A program made the position numbers and the translations under genes. This document shows positions 59,369 through 64,000 of a stretch of 64,000 bases of DNA, in pieces. How positions within the stretch are numbered: position 1 is the stretch's first letter; each line of letters opens with the position of its first letter. The stretch covers positions 86,792 through 150,791 of the forward strand of contig BDTX01000005.1 in NCBI GenBank assembly GCA_002897615.1. Reading direction: 5' to 3'. Source of the stretch: a bacterium BMS3Bbin14 (GTDB lineage: Bacteria; Desulfobacterota; Desulfobulbia; Desulfobulbales; Desulfobulbaceae). Under the pieces are notes generated by a model, which did no database searches, had not been told where the DNA came from, and saw nothing but the letters and a program-made list of their open reading frames with translations.

Positions 59369-59897
59369 AACTCTCTTCAGCTCTGTTTGTTTAATTGCGC
59401 TGTGTATTGTCTTCACACACCCGGCATTTGCTACGGAAATTCAGAGCAGATATGTGACACTGCAATACAGTGGCAAGCGAATGCTGCGTGAATTCGATAA
59501 CAAACTGATCATGGGAAGGAAACTATCCGCGATGATGCGGGGAAAAGACGTGGAGACCGTGGAAGATGAGGTTAAGGCCAAGGTTAACCTTATTGTTGAA
59601 AAAACGGAGGTTGTTCTTAACATGTTCCCGGATAAAATGCACGTCACTCTGGTGCTTTTGCCCGATGCCGACGATGTGGCGAAACAATATAAACAAACCT
59701 ACGGTGAACGTCAGGAAGATATTGCATACTATGCCCTCTCGGAAAAAACTATTTACATATCCGTTGATGATACCAACCTGCGAGTCCTTGCCCATGAAAT
59801 GGGGCATGCCGTTGTTGACCATTATTTTAAGGTGCGACCACCATATAAAATCCATGAGCTGATGGCCCAGTTTGCCGAAAAACACATCACGGATTAA
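59361..59897 (+). CDS. Small exported HExxH metalloprotease-like protein
   Basis: A 178-residue protein with a signal peptide (LFSSVCLIALCIVFTHPAFA) and a zinc-binding HEMGHAVVDHYF motif near residues 149-160, preceded by KTIYISVDDTNLRVLA. It has gluzincin-like features but is very short. It overlaps the HAMP gene by 8 bases, and the SurA-like gene lies upstream, suggesting a periplasmic quality-control or surface-assembly unit. Its stop overlaps the stop of the convergent O-antigen ligase gene (TTAA). Confidence 0.7.
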   Translation: MNKTLFSSVCLIALCIVFTHPAFATEIQSRYVTLQYSGKRMLREFDNKLIMGRKLSAMMRGKDVETVEDEVKAKVNLIVEKTEVVLNMFPDKMHVTLVLLPDADDVAKQYKQTYGERQEDIAYYALSEKTIYISVDDTNLRVLAHEMGHAVVDHYFKVRPPYKIHELMAQFAEKHITD

Positions 59898-62254
59898 CCG
59901 TTGCCATCTCTTATGTTTTGGAGTTTCTCAAGTTTTTTTCTTGTCTTCTCGTCGGCTGGTTCGAGGAGCAAGGCCTGATCATATTCTTCCTTTGCCCGGT
60001 AGAAAATACCTTCTTTCATATAATAATCACCAAGGTATACATGGAATTGGGCATGTTCCGGTAGTCTTTCGATCGCCTTTCTTAAAACAATCAGCGCTTG
60101 ATCATATTTTTCCCGTCTGTAATAAAACCAGTAAAGTTGACTAAAATACCATGGCTTAATCACTTTTTCCCGATCAAGGAAATCAAGGGCCCGCGTTCTG
60201 TAAAATTCTGCATCCTTCATGTTGCCCTGTTGTTCGACCAGATGGCCGTAATAGACCCAGGCGCCGACCGAATCAGGCAGCATTATGGTTATTTCCCGGC
60301 GGTTAAAAGAATAACCCATGATGGCAGGCATTATTTTTTTGACAAGTTGGGGCTTGCTGGCAAAAACCTGTTGGAGCATCAGGATCGCCTTTTCCCGTTC
60401 GTTCATCGATAAAAGCCATTCCGCCCAAGTCAGTATCAGAGAGTCTTTGTTCAGGGCCCTGGCATAGGCAATCGGCATTAATTTTTCCGCCGCGCTCTTG
60501 TCTACTGTCGTGAGCATCAATGCCAGCCGCTGGAGATAGATTCCGGAAAGCGGGTCCTTTTCGGCGGCCTGTATAAATGAGGCCAGGGCCTTTTTTGGCT
60601 GGTTAAGGAAAATTTGCGTACTGCCGAGAGCAAATGAATATTTACCTTCCAGCGGGTCATATCGGGCAGCGCGTCTTGCTGTAGAGGCAACGGTTAGGAG
60701 TTTTTCTTCAGAGAGATTTTTGTTGAGATAGATATTGGCAACTTTTGAGTAGACGGCATCGGCGAATAGGGCTCCGCCTTGAACAAAAATGGTTGCCCCT
60801 GCAAGTAACAGGGTAGCTGCAAATAAAATTATTTTGGTATTTGAGCCGGCCTTATCAAGTAATGTAGGCATGGTACGGTAATATAACCGTGTATTTCCTG
60901 CTGACACAAGCAGCCCGCAGAGAAAAAAGAAATAAAGGCCATTGGCACCATTGTGCATGTTGAAATCTGTTACACTGTGCAAAAGTATTGCAACTATTCC
61001 TGTCAGAGCGCCTACGGAAATAAGGATGGCGTAGCGGTCCCGCCTGAGTTGTATTTTTTTCCACCCATGAATAATAATTGTCAAAACAAACCAGGCAGCG
61101 AGGGCGAAGCCAACTATGCCGCCATCGGTAAGTAGTTCGATATAATCGTTATGAGCATGGTCAAAAATGAAATTACTAGATAGTGTTGTATAGAGTGGAT
61201 AAATATGAATAAACGTACCGAAACCTGTACCGGTAGTCCAGAAGTCACGGATTATTTGCAGAGAATCCTTCCACAGTATCAACCTGACATTTTCAATCCG
61301 CCCCGTTGCTGTAAAAGTTGTGCCAAATTTGTCAACCACGGGGCCCCAGCCAAACCAGGTAATCATAAGAACAACACAGATTACAATAAAGCCATATGTT
61401 ACAAATTTGAACTTAATATGTTCTTTGGCAAGGATGACCAGGAAGAGTGCCAAAGCAAGGGTGAGGCTGATTATCCCTCCCCTTGAAAGACTGAGAAAAA
61501 TGGATGAAACGATAATAATCGCACCAAAACCAAAAAAAATATGGAGGTTACTGCCCGGCAGGGTAAACGCTGCCGCGAGCCTGCTCCGCAATGATTTTTC
61601 ATGGTCCACAGTGGGCCGATAGAACAGAAAGAGTGCAAACACCAGGGGGCACATCATTTCCATGAAACCGGCATAATGGTTATGGTACACCCATGGACCA
61701 AAGATATCAGCATGCTCAGGAGCACTCCTGAACCAGTAGATTTTATCCGGCGAGCTGAATTTTTGAATTATTGCCAGGAAAGCTATAGAAATCGATAGAT
61801 AGGCAACAATCTTGACGGTATTTTTGAGACGCGTTCCATTACTCAAGATTTGGACCGTGAGAAAATAAAACAGGGCATAAGATGCAATTCGCATACACTC
61901 AAAGAGAGTGGCTTTCTGGTTGACGGTCAATGGAATCCACAGGTCCTGGCTCTGACCGTAAACTTCGCAAATAGGCTTGTATATACCGTATATTGCAGGC
62001 GTGACTATCCGAACTATTGCCGCCGGCAGGGGTAAAAACTGAAAAAACATCCAGAGCACAAGAAGAACAAGCGGCAACATGCCGGGGGGGGTGAGCAGAC
62101 GTGCTTCTTTGTTCTTTAAAGAAAAAACAAGACAGAAAGCACTACAGCATACGAGCAATTGCACCGTTGCCATTGACCATTGTTCGGTAGTGCCAAAGGC
62201 AAGAGGAGCAAAAATAAGAGTTGCAATAAAGAGAATAAACGCAGTCCGATACAT
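59894..62254 (-). CDS. O-antigen ligase/polymerase-like (Wzy-C) protein with TPR tail
   Basis: A 786-residue membrane protein. About 11-12 spans with a Wzy_C-type region (GTGFGTFIHIYPLYTTLSSN, FDHAHNDYIELLTDGGIVGF) in which the conserved HNDYIELLTDGG is visible. The C-terminal 270 residues are TPR-like repeats (LEGKYSFALGSTQIFLNQPK, HAQFHVYLGDYYMKEGIFYR). It probably polymerises or ligates surface polysaccharide at the periplasmic face. The ATG at 62254 is preferred over a TTG 12 bases upstream. It ends on the same TTAA as the convergent metalloprotease gene. Confidence 0.88.
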   Translation of the reverse strand: MYRTAFILFIATLIFAPLAFGTTEQWSMATVQLLVCCSAFCLVFSLKNKEARLLTPPGMLPLVLLVLWMFFQFLPLPAAIVRIVTPAIYGIYKPICEVYGQSQDLWIPLTVNQKATLFECMRIASYALFYFLTVQILSNGTRLKNTVKIVAYLSISIAFLAIIQKFSSPDKIYWFRSAPEHADIFGPWVYHNHYAGFMEMMCPLVFALFLFYRPTVDHEKSLRSRLAAAFTLPGSNLHIFFGFGAIIIVSSIFLSLSRGGIISLTLALALFLVILAKEHIKFKFVTYGFIVICVVLMITWFGWGPVVDKFGTTFTATGRIENVRLILWKDSLQIIRDFWTTGTGFGTFIHIYPLYTTLSSNFIFDHAHNDYIELLTDGGIVGFALAAWFVLTIIIHGWKKIQLRRDRYAILISVGALTGIVAILLHSVTDFNMHNGANGLYFFFLCGLLVSAGNTRLYYRTMPTLLDKAGSNTKIILFAATLLLAGATIFVQGGALFADAVYSKVANIYLNKNLSEEKLLTVASTARRAARYDPLEGKYSFALGSTQIFLNQPKKALASFIQAAEKDPLSGIYLQRLALMLTTVDKSAAEKLMPIAYARALNKDSLILTWAEWLLSMNEREKAILMLQQVFASKPQLVKKIMPAIMGYSFNRREITIMLPDSVGAWVYYGHLVEQQGNMKDAEFYRTRALDFLDREKVIKPWYFSQLYWFYYRREKYDQALIVLRKAIERLPEHAQFHVYLGDYYMKEGIFYRAKEEYDQALLLEPADEKTRKKLEKLQNIRDGNG

Positions 62255-62588
62255 GATTATCCGCAATGAATCACATTACATTGTAAGAGTTCAGCAAGAC
62301 CAATCAGCACAGCTCAGAACGTGCTACAGCATGGAGAGAGGGTTATCAAGCTATCCGTCCGGATCGTGCACATTTGAGACACATATCTTACAGCAAGTGT
62401 TTAAAGGGAATTGAAAGATAATCGAACATTCTATTATTCCAAATTTCCCAGGCAGGCATTAAGCGGATCGTAGTCAAGACGTTGAATTTCATGTATTCCT
62501 GGTTATTTCCTACCGAAAAGTCATAAATGGCACAAAGCAGAGCGAAACTCAACAAACCAGGCTATTGCCAATCAATTACTATGGCTGT
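62255..62588. other. Gap between the ligase and tyrosine autokinase genes
   Basis: 334 AT-rich bases, with no credible gene on either strand, no repeat A or B copy and no strong hairpin with a T-run. It may hold the promoter of the ligase gene on the minus strand. Confidence 0.35.
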
Positions 62589-64000
62589 CTAATCGTTTTT
62601 ACTGTAGTATTTATAATAACCATGATAATAGCCTTCAGCACCGGTATTTTTGCTTACTGCATTAAGTATAAACCCAAGCAAATGTGCATTAATAGATTTT
62701 AATTGCCTTAATCCGTTTTCAATCATATCATAGGTAGTTTCTCCGGCCCGAACAACAATAATGGTTCCATCTACGATGGTGCTTAGGGAAAGACTGTCTG
62801 TGACACTTTGCAGCGGAGGAGAGTCAAGAAGAACAAAATCGTAGATATCCGCCATGCGGTCTAATAATGCCTTCATTCTAGCAGAATCGAGCAATTCTGC
62901 CGGATTGGGAGGAACGGGGCCGGCGGTGACAAGAGAGAAAGCCTCTCCCTGTATACGCTGAACAATATTTTCTTTTGTGTTCCCGGTCAGGTAACTGCTC
63001 AAGCCAACGGAATTTGGTATGGAAAAAAGAGTATGTTGTCTGGGTCTGCGCAAATCACAGTCCATAACGAGTACTTTTTTGTCGGATTGCGCTAAAATCC
63101 TTGCGATATTAACAGTTGTCGCAGTCTTTCCTTCTGAAGGTGCCATACTGGTGAAGAGTATTCTGCGGGGTGGATGGTCTACGGACGAAAGCAAAATGTT
63201 TGAGCGGATGAGTCTATAACTTTCAGCGAAGGGTGAGAGGGGATCTTGCTGAATAAAAGACTCGACTTTCTGGTCTTTTCCCTTTAATTGCTCAATTGCC
63301 CCAAGTACGGTAAGGCCAAACCGTTGTTCAATCTCCCCCGGAGATTGAACAGTATTATCAAGATACTCCAAAAAGAACGCGAGACCAACCCCTCCTAAAA
63401 ACCCAAGTATAGACCCCAGCAGCAAATTCAATACCTTCCGGGGCCTGGATGGATATCGGGGCAGAGAGGCTTCTTGCAGAACCCAGACATTCACATTCTG
63501 TGCTTGTTGAGTAACACTTGCCTTTTTTAAACTCGCAGTAAGTGTATCATAGAGAGCCGAATTGGTATCCACATCTCTTTTCATAATTGAGTATTGAACG
63601 GATTTCTCATTCAGGTTCAGCAGCTCATTCTTCGTTGCATTGAGGAGGTCGGTGATATTTTTTTCCTGCGAGACGGCAAGGTCATAGGCATTTTTTGTGC
63701 CCTGAAAAATTTTTTGTATTTCGGATTCTTTTTCTTTCTTTAAACTGTTGAGCTTTTCCTTGGCCTTAATCATAACAGGATTTTTATAGCCGTACGTTCT
63801 TGAAAGTTCATTAATATTCTGTTTAGATGTGTAAATCTTTCCTAGAAGTGCCTGGAGGGTTTTATTATTAGCAAAAACAGGAAGAGTTTCTACATCCAGT
63901 GAGTGTTCTTTTGCATTTTTTATCTGAAAATAGATCGATTCAAGTTTTTTCCTTTTAGCTTGAACTATAGAAAGTTGAGAGCTGAACTCTGAAAGCTTCT
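62589..64000 (-). CDS. Wzc-like polysaccharide-biosynthesis tyrosine autokinase (5' end outside window)
   Basis: The frame is open from the right edge of the window and ends at 62589, giving 470 residues of the C-terminal part. A long coiled coil (IKAKEKLNSLKKEKESEIQK), the chain-length-determinant membrane span (LLLGSILGFLGGVGLAFFLE) and a BY-kinase domain with Walker A SMAPSEGKTATTVNIA, Walker A' VLVMDCDLRRPRQHTLF and a tyrosine cluster at the end (GYYHGYYKYYSKND). Such kinases control polysaccharide chain length and export by cycling phosphorylation of the tyrosine tail. The next gene on the strand is the ligase-like gene. Confidence 0.94.
   Translation of the reverse strand, partial: KLSEFSSQLSIVQAKRKKLESIYFQIKNAKEHSLDVETLPVFANNKTLQALLGKIYTSKQNINELSRTYGYKNPVMIKAKEKLNSLKKEKESEIQKIFQGTKNAYDLAVSQEKNITDLLNATKNELLNLNEKSVQYSIMKRDVDTNSALYDTLTASLKKASVTQQAQNVNVWVLQEASLPRYPSRPRKVLNLLLGSILGFLGGVGLAFFLEYLDNTVQSPGEIEQRFGLTVLGAIEQLKGKDQKVESFIQQDPLSPFAESYRLIRSNILLSSVDHPPRRILFTSMAPSEGKTATTVNIARILAQSDKKVLVMDCDLRRPRQHTLFSIPNSVGLSSYLTGNTKENIVQRIQGEAFSLVTAGPVPPNPAELLDSARMKALLDRMADIYDFVLLDSPPLQSVTDSLSLSTIVDGTIIVVRAGETTYDMIENGLRQLKSINAHLLGFILNAVSKNTGAEGYYHGYYKYYSKND

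Noticed and set aside
62079..62414. Plus-strand frame at the start of the ligase gene
   Set aside because: It overlaps the N-terminus of the ligase on the opposite strand and shows no domain or ribosome-binding site.
1..64000. tRNA and rRNA genes
   Set aside because: I looked for T-loop (GGTTCRA) and rRNA-like stretches in the intergenic regions and found none that I could fold convincingly. A tRNAscan run would settle this.

Overview
The window reads as a piece of chromosome from a strictly anaerobic, sulfur-metabolising bacterium of the Desulfobacterota, most likely Desulfobulbales. This is an inference from gene content: a formate dehydrogenase/HdrA/MvhD electron-bifurcation cluster using in-frame UGA as selenocysteine, a tandem HdrA, a citramalate route to isoleucine, and the purB-DUF4911-miaB order. 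Coding regions in the left and middle parts are GC-rich. The defense-like pair near 43-45 kb and the surface-polysaccharide end (57.8-64 kb) are visibly more AT-rich.

Layout. 0-4.4 kb: the 3' end of a formate dehydrogenase gene, then hdrA and mvhD, both of which must read through a UGA codon. 4.4-7.5 kb: a scarred region with a decayed toxin-antitoxin pair, a transposase tail, a methyltransferase, a haem-binding DUF3365 protein and a hicBA pair. 7.7-14.4 kb: a metal-stress island (ArsR/SmtB regulator, SO_0444-type Cu/Zn permease, ZraSR-like two-component system, a sigma-54 promoter with a candidate enhancer site, a zinc-ribbon protein, a ZraP/Spy-like periplasmic protein, DUF302). 15-21.4 kb: rhodanese, 6-phosphofructokinase, iron-sulfur flavoprotein, a GAF/HD-GYP/HD protein and two small membrane proteins. 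21.7-31.7 kb, all on the minus strand: rlmN, a radical SAM gene, serC, trmL and a cusCBA copper/silver efflux operon whose CusB ends in a methionine-rich tandem repeat. 32.4-42.9 kb, plus strand: lysC, cimA, a ComEA-like gene, miaA, recJ, purB, DUF4911, miaB and a PHP phosphoesterase. 43-45.9 kb: a two-gene AAA ATPase plus DUF4276 (TOPRIM-like) module followed by transposase remnants. 46-52 kb: a hybrid histidine kinase and parE-parC. 52-57 kb: a GldA / fused GldFG / DUF4340 ABC system. 57.8-64 kb: a PpiC/SurA-like protein, a HAMP membrane protein, a small zinc metalloprotease, an O-antigen ligase-like protein and the 3' part of a Wzc-type tyrosine autokinase.

The most striking feature that genes do not explain is a set of non-coding mobile repeats between genes. 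Family A is a roughly 220-bp element with terminal inverted repeats of the form CCTGAATCCGTGA, present in about eleven full or partial copies. Family B is a roughly 108-bp palindromic element with about 15-18-bp arms, present in five copies, two of which also carry a tail sequence. Several copies sit exactly at gene ends and supply the stop codon; one pair is nested; one copy has its inner part inverted; and a B-type tail truncates an antitoxin gene. These elements look like MITEs and have reshaped gene ends and intergenic regions throughout the window.
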